A DNA stretch of 25,650 nt from a virus: positions 1 through 25,650 of IMG/VR virus record IMGVR_UViG_3300030060_004053; one strand, given 5' to 3'. Each line of letters opens with the position of its first letter. Positions within the stretch are counted from its first letter, which is position 1. Shown here piece by piece: positions 8,601-16,387 of this stretch. The notes beneath the pieces were generated by a model. That model was not told the DNA's origin. It did no database searches and saw only the letters and a list, made by a program, of their open reading frames with translations. The position numbers and the translations under genes are program-made.

Positions 8601-10366
8601 CAGTCATTACCTGATGATGCAAAGTTAGCAAATGAGTTTGCATTTATATATGTAGTATTAGCTGTTAGGCCAGTACCACCTTTTGCAACACCAATTACAT
8701 CACCCTGCCAATTAGCATTTGTTATATTGCCAGTTACATTTAAATTACCTGAAAAAGTTGCATTGCCTACAACATCTAATGGTTCAGATGGGGTTGCTTT
8801 CCCAATACCTACATTTCCGTTTTCTAATATTTTTAATCCACCACTTGTTTGTGTATGTGGTGCTATTAAAAGACCTTTTGTTGTATCAGTTGTGTTATCG
8901 CCATCAATTGAAAATATTAAACCTATGTCGCCGGCATTTGAAATACCTGTATAACCGCCACTTCCTAAAGATGGAACTACACTTACAAAACTAGTCCCGT
9001 CATCAACTCTAAGTGCTTGTATATTTGTTGATGATTCAACCACATGTAATTTATTGCCAGGTGAAGCAGTGCCCATACCAACATTACCAGTAAAATAAGA
9101 ATTATTTGTTGATGTATTTGCATAACCACCACCTGCATGAACAATTGCACCGCTTGGTACGTCAATCCTGCCATCATTTCTAACACTAAATAAACTTGTT
9201 CCTGAACTGTTACGTGCGATAAACGCATTTGCAGATGTATCGCTTGTTGAGCCATTAATTTGTAATTTTGCACCTGGTGAAGTGGTGCCTATTCCAACAT
9301 TGCCTGTAGCAGTTATATTACCTTCAATAGTTATGTTACCAGTAGTGTCTTGTTTAAAAGCATCTGCATTAGAACTACTACCAATATTAAAATTACCGGA
9401 AGCGTCTTTCCATAACCTATGACTTACGGCGTTACTACTTGTTATAGCCATACCGTTACCCGAAGCGTCGCCGTTTTGTCTTAATACAAACGCGCCTGTA
9501 GTTGACACGCCAGTACCACCGTTAAGAGTTAAAGCGCCAGTTGATGTGCTTGTAGTAGTTATTGTGCCTGTAGACGTTATAGCTCCAGAACCTATTGTTC
9601 CAATATTTTTTAAGTTTCTACTTAAATCAATAAACTGTGTTCTACTACCATCGCCTATATATAAACCATTATCACCAGCTGTAGTGCTATCAGACTTAAA
9701 TTGAAATACATTTCTATTTGACCAACTTGTATCATTACCAGGAAAACCATAAGCAACAAAACCACTTTCAGCTGCAAATAATACTTGTTCATTTGTCCAA
9801 CTATGATTAGCTTTAATAATAGATTTTACATCTCCAGCTGTAATAGCAACTGTATCATCAGCTCCTAATGCAAGAGCTCCATTTTCGCTAACTCTACTAA
9901 GTATTGTTTTTTCTGTACCGTTTACATCTATTTTTAATAGTGCTACCTCTGTAGTATATTCACCTGTATCGCCCGAAGGTTCATGGTCAAACACTATATG
10001 ACCATTAGCTGTAGTAAATATAAGATTATTATTCATTGTTGCAGCAGTTAATGCTAAAGTCCCATTAATAGTAGGGCTTTCTAATACTAAACTTGTATTT
10101 GCACCACCTAATGTTAAAGTTCTTGTTGAACTAGAATCAGCAAATATAGCCATATTCTGTTCAAATCTAATATCAACAGTATTTGTTCCATCACCAATAA
10201 AAACATCATCGCTACCATTACCAATAATAATATCACCTACAGAATTACTTAAAACTAAGTCATTACCATTTTGATCTATTTTACCGGCATTAGAACCTGC
10301 GGTAGTTTTAAATTGTATCTGACCTGCGCCGTGTATATTTAAATCATGTAAAAATTCTTTACCCAT
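5699..10366 (-). CDS. Large repetitive tail-fibre protein
   Basis: A 1555-aa Gly/Ser/Thr/Asp-rich virion appendage, probably a trimeric fibre that contacts the host surface. From the N-terminus: beta repeats (1-350); three NVGIGTTSP-type repeats near 356, 429 and 518, each followed by a KLxV-like strand; a segment about 553-660 resembling pyocin-knob domains (AKGGTGLTANTTY to EDWQYL); SPTFTGTPRSTTASAGNNST (671-690), a common fibre linker; six tandem units of about 75 aa (831-1284) plus a seventh GDGDDLKIYHDGSDS copy near 1331; and a non-repetitive C-terminal domain (about 1415-1555), likely the receptor-binding tip. No peptidase S74 chaperone is seen at the end. It starts 11 nt below the G8 protein gene. 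Confidence 0.85.
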   Translation of the reverse strand: MGKEFLHDLNIHGAGQIQFKTTAGSNAGKIDQNGNDLVLSNSVGDIIIGNGSDDVFIGDGTNTVDIRFEQNMAIFADSSSTRTLTLGGANTSLVLESPTINGTLALTAATMNNNLIFTTANGHIVFDHEPSGDTGEYTTEVALLKIDVNGTEKTILSRVSENGALALGADDTVAITAGDVKSIIKANHSWTNEQVLFAAESGFVAYGFPGNDTSWSNRNVFQFKSDSTTAGDNGLYIGDGSRTQFIDLSRNLKNIGTIGSGAITSTGTITTTSTSTGALTLNGGTGVSTTGAFVLRQNGDASGNGMAITSSNAVSHRLWKDASGNFNIGSSSNADAFKQDTTGNITIEGNITATGNVGIGTTSPGAKLQINGSTSDTSANAFIARNSSGTSLFSVRNDGRIDVPSGAIVHAGGGYANTSTNNSYFTGNVGMGTASPGNKLHVVESSTNIQALRVDDGTSFVSVVPSLGSGGYTGISNAGDIGLIFSIDGDNTTDTTKGLLIAPHTQTSGGLKILENGNVGIGKATPSEPLDVVGNATFSGNLNVTGNITNANWQGDVIGVAKGGTGLTANTTYINANSFANFASSGNDWDTITTRGSYRLTGSTNNPFGSSHSTGLVITQGSGDYGIQLFSKGSANNTTGIAYRYRGTSWEDWQYLVTQTYGDSRYGKIASPTFTGTPRSTTASAGNNSTQIATTAFVTTAVSNLVDSAPGALNTLNELAAALGDDENFSTTTATSLSNRVRVDTASQGLTSIQKSNARTNIGAGTSSFDGAYGSLSGVPSSFTPAQHTQTFSTITSTPTTLSGYGITDALSLAGGTMTGTTGIHMPDNFALKAGNSQDLKILHDGSDSLINSDGTGDLYIQQFNDDRDIVFRCDDGSGGLATYFYLDGSGALTRFSKRLRMDDGINLQVGSSGDMSIYHNGTNTFIDNATGHLNIRNTADDKNIEFYSDDASGGVTRYFFIDGQNKRVKAQETFTITDSSSLRIGSSEHGQLLVNNGNTLLKQVISGNIIIKQEVDDADIQFFCDDGSGGVTEYFRLDGSSEINVFSKDTFFIDNVNLKVGSSGDLILVHDGSNSFINNITGNLTIKNSADDSDIIFESDDGSGSVTEYFRLDGADVKTIFSKGTRHSDSIRAEFGSGGDLDIYHDGTDSYIDNNGGDLYIMQQANDKDISFQSDNGGGGTTEYFKLDGTNKRTKFSEDILITDSKILRLGSGADLQIYHDGSNSYINDTGTGSLILKGNSIKVNDDGTGTVLFQVDAGGDIGLKVDTGNANYLFGDSFQMGTGNFLEVQGGDSFDFKYFEGGVGTFTKFQINPASNFTRHKDNVQARFGDGDDLKIYHDGSDSIIKDGGTGSLDILSSHVHIKSSGGTSNMAQFFSGGHSYIYANNVLRIEATTSGASITGDVSISGDVKGRSVPMVIHASLDDTTSTTANRIIPLMGSITETSVSGAFAPHFFITPYACVLKKVIFKNVAGSVSSSFTTELKAYKNGAVTNNSSSGELTASSSAITWTPTAHSDITYAAGDKFSLVYQKSASLKTWQDVAVTIVFTLTSYDI
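6649..7876 (-). repeat. Six tandem ~225-bp coding repeats in the fibre gene
   Basis: The fibre frame repeats a unit with the pattern LxxGSxGDLxIYHDGSxSxI, then a loop, a DDxDIxFxSDDGSGG segment, TEYFxLDG and FSK. Unit starts fall at residues of about 831, 908, 983, 1059, 1134 and 1209, spaced 75-77 aa. The third unit is most diverged (HGQLLVNNGN replaces the YHDGS turn). The sixth loses the DDGSGG part, where the fibre changes to a different beta segment. Confidence 0.8.
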
Positions 10367-10376
10367 TTTTTATTAT

Positions 10377-13178
10377 TTAAATTCTTCCTGATATTCTTTT
10401 TTTACCAACATTAAAATTTGCTGATGGTCTTATTGTTACTTTTGCAAAATTCATTGGCCACATTTGTAATCCATTAGCCGGTGCTTTTGACATAGCTACG
10501 TGTATATCTTCTGCTTCAAAGCCTTCATGAACTAAATCATGATCTTGAAAATAATAACCAAATCTTAAATAGTAGCTTGAATATTGAGGTTGTACTGTTA
10601 TTATTTTTGTTTCAAAAGCGCCAATTGCATCTGTAGTGTGTTGTTCGTATTCTATAAAACCATTATATAATTTTCCTTGAGCTTGCGTACTGTTTTTTAT
10701 ATCTGCAGTTTCATTTGAATCATTTAAATCAAATTCATCTTGATAAAAATTATGATTATTAGAATTTACATCATATTCATTAGCGCCAAATTTTGCGTTA
10801 AAAGCATATGCCGCAATTATATAAGGTGGAGATGATGAATCAACGCCTCTAGATGTTCCATCCCACTCTGTTTCATTTATTTTAATTACAGATTTTATTT
10901 TAACAGTACAATTTGCTGGCACTTGAATCATACCAAAGGAATTTGGATTACCACTCCATGCAGAAACGTATAGATCACGAGCATAGCCCTTTAAATTTTT
11001 AAATCTTGTTATATTGTAATATATAAATACTTTTTCACTTTCTTTAAATCCTTGTTCACTAAAGCAACAAACAGCTTTCCAACCAGTACCGCCTCTATAT
11101 AAAGCTTGATGAGAACTCGCGTGACTTAAAACAACATTTTGGTATTTTCTACCAAGAGAACCTGTTTTATATATACTAGAAGTTGCATCCCAAGAATTAG
11201 GATATATTTTAGAATCATATACATGAAAATTACTATGACTATCAGCTATATACGTTGCTTGACTAAATTTATCAGCAAAAAATCTTTTATAATTAGGGGT
11301 TACGCTACTTCCTCCAAAATAAAAAGCATAACCACGTTGATTTTCACTTCTTATATAAGCAGCCATTGATTGGTCGTTTTGCCTACCAAGATTATAAAAT
11401 AAATAACCATAGTCTTCAGAACTATAAGCCTGCATATATGAGTATTCATTAGGATATTCATATGCAGCTTCAAAAGACATATTAGAATAATTACAATGTG
11501 CTGTTATATGCCCATGTGATTTTATATGATATTGCGAACTCCAATGCCAAACACCCCTACCTGCTCCAACTACTATATGATTTCTATTAACCATACCATA
11601 GGGATGTCTAATAGTTATACCAATATAACTTTCACCATCTCTAGTATCATTACCAGCATGGTTGTATGCTGTAAAACTACATCCATCTATATAGTTTTCA
11701 CCTGTTTGTGTAATACCGTTGCTATTATGTATTGTTGTATTGTCTGCAGCGCTACCGGTTGTAGATTTTCTGAAATAACCATTATAACCAGCTATATTTA
11801 CTCCGGATCTAAAGTTTGTATTATCATTAGTATTATTACCTAAACCTATAAACTCTACATATTTTATTTTAACTCTTCTTGTTGGTGCATTATTCCAACT
11901 GTTGCTTGTCCAATATTTTACATTAAAAAAGACTCTTGCTGTAGAGTTATCTGCATCAGCTATATCATTACCACTACTATCACAAGCTTTAATAACAATA
12001 TCTCTTTTCATTTTTACAACAGGATTACCCACTGCACCATTAAAAAGTATATCTCTATCAACAGTTATTGTTTTAGCACTAGAATCAACACTTGTTATTG
12101 TGTAGTTAGCTTTAAGCCTCCACTGCCCTTCATTAACCCCCACTGAAGTACTTCCAAATCCGCTAGAAGTATAATAATAATCACCAGCAAGATTACCACC
12201 AAGTTTATCAAAACTAGCATGTATATAAACTGTGTCGCCAGTTGAAAAATCAGTTACATCATTAAGTGTAATGGTTCTAAGACTAGTAGCACCTATATAT
12301 TCTGTTGCTATAGCGCTTGCAATTCTTCTGCAGAATTTTCCATTTATGTGATATTTTTCGGTGCCGGTTTGATATACTTTTGCACCAATTAAGGAGGGAT
12401 CGTTGTCTACAGAGCTACCAAAGGTTATGGTATTTTTGCTTATATCTGTAACACGTAGTACGTTTCTATTATTACCAGTACCAAATATTAAATAATAACC
12501 AACTCTAAATATTTCTGCATCTTCAGATATTGTTATTGTAGAACCACTAACAGACTGTATTGTTGCTTCAGGACCAACATATCTTCTAACATAAATCCTA
12601 TCATTTGTGGTGTCTACGTCATGAACAAAAAAGCATTCGTCATTTACAAGTGAAAAATCTTCTTCTCTTTTGTAAAGTGATATTCTATCGTTAGCCGCAA
12701 AATTTGAAGCGTCTGCTACTGTTATGTATGTAGCGTCTGGTGCTTGATTACCATTAACAGTTGTTACTAAAGTTGGTTCGCTACCATCTATCTGAACACC
12801 ACACCATCTTCTACTATTTATTTGTATACCATGTTGTGCATCTTGATCGCCTGACATTTTTATTTCAGTACCGCCAACCATACTAAGTAATGACCCTGAA
12901 GTGCTAGTGCCTTCAACAAACTCACCAGCTGTATTATTACTGTTATTAGTATTATTTACAGTCATACGACCGTGTAAGTGCATTTTACCGCCATTAGCAA
13001 AATGTAAATTACCGTCTATAGTAACGTCTCCAGTTCTTGTTGACTGTATATCTGTATTTAAAGTAACTTTATGGCCATGTGCAATAACTACTAAATCATC
13101 AGCGGCAGGAACTGATCCTCCTGACCATGTAGAGCCTGTAGCCCAGTTACCCGATGAATTACTCGTTATTGTCGCCAT
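10377..13178 (-). CDS. G8-domain / beta-helix tail appendage protein
   Basis: A 933-aa protein. Residues about 9-75 (NWATGSTWSGGSVPAADDLV, then V-x-L strands and VTIDGNLHF) match the G8 domain pattern: a Trp-containing start, GGxVP, then a beta sandwich with IxGxLxF. G8 domains occur in carbohydrate-linked extracellular proteins such as CEMIP and TMEM2. Residues about 270-660 have the short strands, Asn ladders and Gly turns of a right-handed parallel beta-helix (VEFIGLGNNTNDNTNFRSGV, IDGCSFTAYNHAGND, HIVVGAGRGVWHW). This suggests a tailspike that binds or degrades polysaccharide. No catalytic residues can be assigned with confidence. Its start overlaps the upstream 64-aa gene by 20 nt, and it precedes the giant fibre gene. 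Confidence 0.75.
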   Translation of the reverse strand: MATITSNSSGNWATGSTWSGGSVPAADDLVVIAHGHKVTLNTDIQSTRTGDVTIDGNLHFANGGKMHLHGRMTVNNTNNSNNTAGEFVEGTSTSGSLLSMVGGTEIKMSGDQDAQHGIQINSRRWCGVQIDGSEPTLVTTVNGNQAPDATYITVADASNFAANDRISLYKREEDFSLVNDECFFVHDVDTTNDRIYVRRYVGPEATIQSVSGSTITISEDAEIFRVGYYLIFGTGNNRNVLRVTDISKNTITFGSSVDNDPSLIGAKVYQTGTEKYHINGKFCRRIASAIATEYIGATSLRTITLNDVTDFSTGDTVYIHASFDKLGGNLAGDYYYTSSGFGSTSVGVNEGQWRLKANYTITSVDSSAKTITVDRDILFNGAVGNPVVKMKRDIVIKACDSSGNDIADADNSTARVFFNVKYWTSNSWNNAPTRRVKIKYVEFIGLGNNTNDNTNFRSGVNIAGYNGYFRKSTTGSAADNTTIHNSNGITQTGENYIDGCSFTAYNHAGNDTRDGESYIGITIRHPYGMVNRNHIVVGAGRGVWHWSSQYHIKSHGHITAHCNYSNMSFEAAYEYPNEYSYMQAYSSEDYGYLFYNLGRQNDQSMAAYIRSENQRGYAFYFGGSSVTPNYKRFFADKFSQATYIADSHSNFHVYDSKIYPNSWDATSSIYKTGSLGRKYQNVVLSHASSHQALYRGGTGWKAVCCFSEQGFKESEKVFIYYNITRFKNLKGYARDLYVSAWSGNPNSFGMIQVPANCTVKIKSVIKINETEWDGTSRGVDSSSPPYIIAAYAFNAKFGANEYDVNSNNHNFYQDEFDLNDSNETADIKNSTQAQGKLYNGFIEYEQHTTDAIGAFETKIITVQPQYSSYYLRFGYYFQDHDLVHEGFEAEDIHVAMSKAPANGLQMWPMNFAKVTIRPSANFNVGKKRISGRI

Positions 13179-13353
13179 CTACTATTACTTCGTTATATTG
13201 TTCTTGATATTGAGATACATTTAACGCTATTTCAAATGATAGTTTGTCGCTATTATCAACAACTGTGTTGTCATTGATAACAGCAACTATATCATCATCT
13301 TTTGTGAGCGTTAAAGTAGCATCTGTTTTATCGTATTCTACTTTAATTATCAT
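13159..13353 (-). CDS. Small acidic protein between fibre genes
   Basis: A 64-aa Asp/Val/Asn-rich protein (MIIKVEYDKTDATLTLTKDD) with alternating beta-type residues. It sits between the 622-aa fibre gene (11 nt gap) and the G8 protein gene, whose start lies 20 nt inside its 3' end, so translation may be coupled. Fibre chaperones and short adapter proteins often occupy such places, but no family is recognised. Function unknown. Confidence 0.6.
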   Translation of the reverse strand: MIIKVEYDKTDATLTLTKDDDIVAVINDNTVVDNSDKLSFEIALNVSQYQEQYNEVIVDGDNNE

Positions 13354-13364
13354 TTAATTATATT

Positions 13365-15233
13365 TTAGTCTAGAGCTTTTATTAATACTCTTAATGATCC
13401 AGTGCCTGATACAGCTCTAATAGCTATATTTGGTGTAATTGTTATAGTACTAGTTGTTGCTCTTATTACATCTAATTTTACTTCAGCATATTGATCTACT
13501 ATATCTGTGCCTGAAGTTGTTAAATCTGTAACCATTGCAAATATTTGTACTATAATATCTCTTGTTCCTAAGCTGTGTGTTATTGTGTGTGAAGCTCCAG
13601 CAGATATTGCGTCTGTTATTGCAGATACGTGTTTTCTATCATCGTCAAATTGCTTAACACCGGCAGGTGTAACAACTACTCCACTACTTGCACCTGAACT
13701 AGCTTCTGAGGTTGTTGCTATTTCAACAACACCTTTAGTAGTTGTGTTGGCGCCAGAAACACTTAATACAGTTCCAGCTCTTTGAATATTAGTACCAGCA
13801 AATCTTTCAGCAAGTTTATCAATTGAAGTAACACGCATTGTGCCATTGTCATTGTGTATAAATCCATCACCATTCGTAACACCTGTTGAACCAACCGCAG
13901 TGTCACCATCTAATAAATTAAGTTCGGCGGTTGTTAGTGTAGCGCCATCTATTAATTGTACTTCAGTACTTTGTAAATCGGCTAAAGCCTCTGCTACAGA
14001 AGTGTGCATAGTGGCTAACTCTGTAAGTTTTGAACTAGCAGATTGATATAATGAATCACTATCTGTGCCACCTATTTTTATAGACGGAACTGTAATACCA
14101 TGAGAAAAATCAAATTCATCATCTGTGGCATCCCATAATAATGTAGCGTCAGTAGAAGAATTTACAGCATCTTGAATAGTAATACCTGCTCCATTAGCAG
14201 TTGAACTTGTATCACCTGAACCTTTATTTATTGTTATGTTTTTATCTTCAACATCTAAAGTTGAAACATTTGCAGATACAGTATCACCGCTAACAGTTAA
14301 ATCACCAGTGATAACTAAATCATTACCAATTGTTACAGTATCATTACTATCACCAATTGTAACTGCATTAGAAGGAAAACCAGTTCCTAATTTAGTTTTT
14401 AAGACTGCCTGAGTCATATCAGCACCTGTATTGGTATTAGTTACTGTATTTGTATATGTAATTTTATCTCCACTTCTAGCAATACTTAATCCCGTGCCAG
14501 CTTCTAAAACAACATCATCTGTTGCGGCGCCGTCTGCACCTGATTGTGTTAATCTAATTTTTTCTTCATCAGAATTATCACCATCTACAGCTGATATTGC
14601 ATATACATTTTGTGTGTTTGTATCTGTGCCAGTATATGTTACTTTTTGAGTAGAAGAGTCAAATGAAACTGACACTGAGCCTGCACTAGCAAATCTAATT
14701 TCTTCATTTTCTGTTACAGTAAATTGATCAGCACCATCTTCTCTGGCAATTTTAAATCCGTCACCCATATCAACTGTATCAGTGTTTGTGTCAGTTGATG
14801 CAAATGTAAAATGACCGGTGGTGCTATCTTCAGTAATTGTTATATTGCTGCCAGCTATAAGTTCTATTGAACCTGATCTTTGTGTTGAGTTGGTTTTACC
14901 AACAGTAGTCGCAGCACCGGCGTTAATTGTTACAGCCCCATCCGTTTCATCTAATGTTATATTTGTGCCGCCAATTAAATTTAATGTTTCAGTAGAAGCA
15001 ATTGCGCCTCCATCAACTTGAACAGGTCTAAATGTATTTGCATCTGCTGTTAATGAAATCCAAGAACCAGAACCAGATGTTCCAGAGTAATACTTTATTG
15101 TATCAGTTCCTGTATCATATATTATTTTACCTTCTACATTTGATGCAGAGGCTTCTGTTGTTTTGTGTAAAATAGCGTTTTGCAGCTCTGATACACTTCG
15201 TAAGTCTAAGTGATTTAAAAATGGTATTGCCAT
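13365..15233 (-). CDS. Tail-fibre protein with GDLTVSGD-type repeats
   Basis: A 622-aa Thr/Ser/Gly/Asp-rich fibre protein. The N-terminal part (MAIPFLNHLDLRSVSELQN, then GKIIYDTGTDTIKYYSGTSG) is a conserved-looking anchoring region of marine-phage fibres. The centre has beta-rich repeats (TGTDTNTQNVYAISAVDGDN) and the segment DLVITGDLTVSGDTVSANVS near 308-327, followed by LDVEDKNITINKG. A likely helical region around 395-440 is followed by the GTVLSVSGANTTTKGVVEIA motif, and the last 100 residues (TITHSLGTRDIIVQIFAMVT and later strands) look like a compact tip domain. It starts 7 nt after the 113-aa gene, which appears to share a similar tip domain. Probably a structural side or baseplate fibre. 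Confidence 0.8.
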   Translation of the reverse strand: MAIPFLNHLDLRSVSELQNAILHKTTEASASNVEGKIIYDTGTDTIKYYSGTSGSGSWISLTADANTFRPVQVDGGAIASTETLNLIGGTNITLDETDGAVTINAGAATTVGKTNSTQRSGSIELIAGSNITITEDSTTGHFTFASTDTNTDTVDMGDGFKIAREDGADQFTVTENEEIRFASAGSVSVSFDSSTQKVTYTGTDTNTQNVYAISAVDGDNSDEEKIRLTQSGADGAATDDVVLEAGTGLSIARSGDKITYTNTVTNTNTGADMTQAVLKTKLGTGFPSNAVTIGDSNDTVTIGNDLVITGDLTVSGDTVSANVSTLDVEDKNITINKGSGDTSSTANGAGITIQDAVNSSTDATLLWDATDDEFDFSHGITVPSIKIGGTDSDSLYQSASSKLTELATMHTSVAEALADLQSTEVQLIDGATLTTAELNLLDGDTAVGSTGVTNGDGFIHNDNGTMRVTSIDKLAERFAGTNIQRAGTVLSVSGANTTTKGVVEIATTSEASSGASSGVVVTPAGVKQFDDDRKHVSAITDAISAGASHTITHSLGTRDIIVQIFAMVTDLTTSGTDIVDQYAEVKLDVIRATTSTITITPNIAIRAVSGTGSLRVLIKALD

Positions 15234-15240
15234 AGTTTTT

Positions 15241-15582
15241 TTAGTTTAAGTATGCGTAGCCACTCTCTGCAGCCGCTAAAGTTATTGTTATAGTATTTCC
15301 GTTATTGTATTTTACACCAGCAAATGCACCAACATTTTCATAAACATCATCGCTGCTTGAAAATTTAATGCAAACATCAGGGAATGCATTTAAGTTGTGA
15401 TTTATTACCCAGGTAGTTGAGGCTAGTGTTTGGTTATGTGTATAAAGCCTTTCTTTTTTTATAAAAGTTTTTAAATCTGCAATTTTAAAATTTTTAGTAT
15501 TTCCAGTCGCAGAATCAGTACCTAGTAGCTTATCATTATCATTGATAGTATTGTCTAAAGCTATATTCTTAATTCTAGGCAT
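15241..15582 (-). CDS. Short tail-tip protein (fibre C-terminal domain homologue)
   Basis: A 113-aa protein. The N-terminal half is helical/linker-like (MPRIKNIALDNTINDNDKLL). The C-terminal half, TTWVINHNLNAFPDVCIKFS with later AAAESGYAYLN, follows the H-x-L ... V-x-I-x-x tip pattern also seen at the end of the neighbouring 622-aa fibre. It probably encodes a small baseplate or fibre-tip protein. It abuts the holin gene: its start codon ends one base before the holin stop. Confidence in function is moderate because only a short motif supports it. Confidence 0.6.
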   Translation of the reverse strand: MPRIKNIALDNTINDNDKLLGTDSATGNTKNFKIADLKTFIKKERLYTHNQTLASTTWVINHNLNAFPDVCIKFSSSDDVYENVGAFAGVKYNNGNTITITLAAAESGYAYLN

Positions 15583-15981
15583 TTATTTTTTTCTTAATTT
15601 TTCAACCGAGCGCCCTCCAAAATACGCGCCGATTACAGTTATAAGGACAATTTGTAATAGGTCTGTCCATTTTTCTTCTACCTCAAAAGCAATAGAACCA
15701 GAATCAATAAAAACCATTAATACAGTACTTATAATTAAGAATACTAATACTAACGGTCTAACTGAACGTGTAAGCCAATTTCCATGCTCTAAATCAGCTT
15801 TCCATCTTTCAGTAACATTTTTTTGCATTTCTTTTTCTGCTTCTATAAATATCTGAGTCATTTCTTTTTCAAACTCAGCTTTTTCATCTTTTGTTCTAAT
15901 AAATTTATCGGCAACACCGGCCAGCTTGTCCACAACTGCTCCCCCAGTGTTACCAAATAGTTTAGATAATATTTTTGACAT
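15583..15981 (-). CDS. Holin, GTA holin 3TM-like
   Basis: A 132-aa protein that would oligomerise in the inner membrane to time lysis. After an amphipathic N-terminal region (about 1-60, with VADKFIRTKDEKAEFEKEMT) come two hydrophobic helices, about 75-92 (PLVLVFLIISTVLMVFID) and about 106-122 (DLLQIVLITVIGAYFGG), then a short basic tail RSVEKLRKK. This layout, including the KFI.T..EK segment and RPLVL..LI, matches the GTA-type three-helix holins found in many marine phages. The gene is between a secreted-protein gene (1-base overlap at 15981) and tail-tip genes. No endolysin with a recognisable domain is adjacent. Confidence 0.75.
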   Translation of the reverse strand: MSKILSKLFGNTGGAVVDKLAGVADKFIRTKDEKAEFEKEMTQIFIEAEKEMQKNVTERWKADLEHGNWLTRSVRPLVLVFLIISTVLMVFIDSGSIAFEVEEKWTDLLQIVLITVIGAYFGGRSVEKLRKK

Positions 15982-16361
15982 TATTTTATTTTTCTTCTTT
16001 TTAATTCACTAGAACCAAACCATCTTCCAGAATAATTAACAGCCAAAGTATTTTCATCAATATATGTATATTCACAATATAATCTCCATCCATTATCATG
16101 ATTTATAATCATTGTTTTAACAGAATCATTCGATACTTCCATAACTACTTCTTCTACTACATCTCTTTCTCCAAAAGAAAAATTTAAAAATTTATAACCT
16201 TCTTCTTCGTTATTTAATATTACTGTATAATAATCTCCTGTATTATCGTCATTCCAAATACCTGTAAAATCATTTACCATATCGTTATGACTTAATTGAC
16301 TAGATTGTCCTAATATAGTTATGCTAAAAAGCATAGCTAGTGCTAAAATTGTTTTTTTCAT
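15981..16361 (-). CDS. Secreted/periplasmic small protein with signal peptide
   Basis: A 126-aa protein. The first 19 residues (MKKTILALAMLFSITILGQ) form a standard signal peptide: two Lys, a hydrophobic core and a small residue before a likely cut near Gly18-Gln19. No lipobox Cys is present. The mature part is beta-rich and acidic (FTGIWNDDNTGDYYTVILNN, then CEYTYIDENTLAVNYSGRWF), with a G-x-W turn at each end reminiscent of lipocalin-like barrels, but this is only a visual impression. It overlaps the holin gene by one base and so is co-expressed with lysis. It may aid lysis, block superinfection or protect the cell surface; none of these is proven. Confidence 0.65.
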   Translation of the reverse strand: MKKTILALAMLFSITILGQSSQLSHNDMVNDFTGIWNDDNTGDYYTVILNNEEEGYKFLNFSFGERDVVEEVVMEVSNDSVKTMIINHDNGWRLYCEYTYIDENTLAVNYSGRWFGSSELKRRKIK

Positions 16362-16387
16362 ATTTAATTTAATTTAATTGTTTGTAT

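Noticed and set aside
8983-9273. 96-aa Gln/Leu-rich frame inside the fibre gene
   Set aside because: Composition follows from the repetitive Thr/Asn/Gly codons of the fibre in another frame.
9900-10366. Peptidase S74 intramolecular chaperone in the large fibre
   Set aside because: That domain would be at the protein C-terminus near 5,700, where the sequence shows no S74-like pattern.
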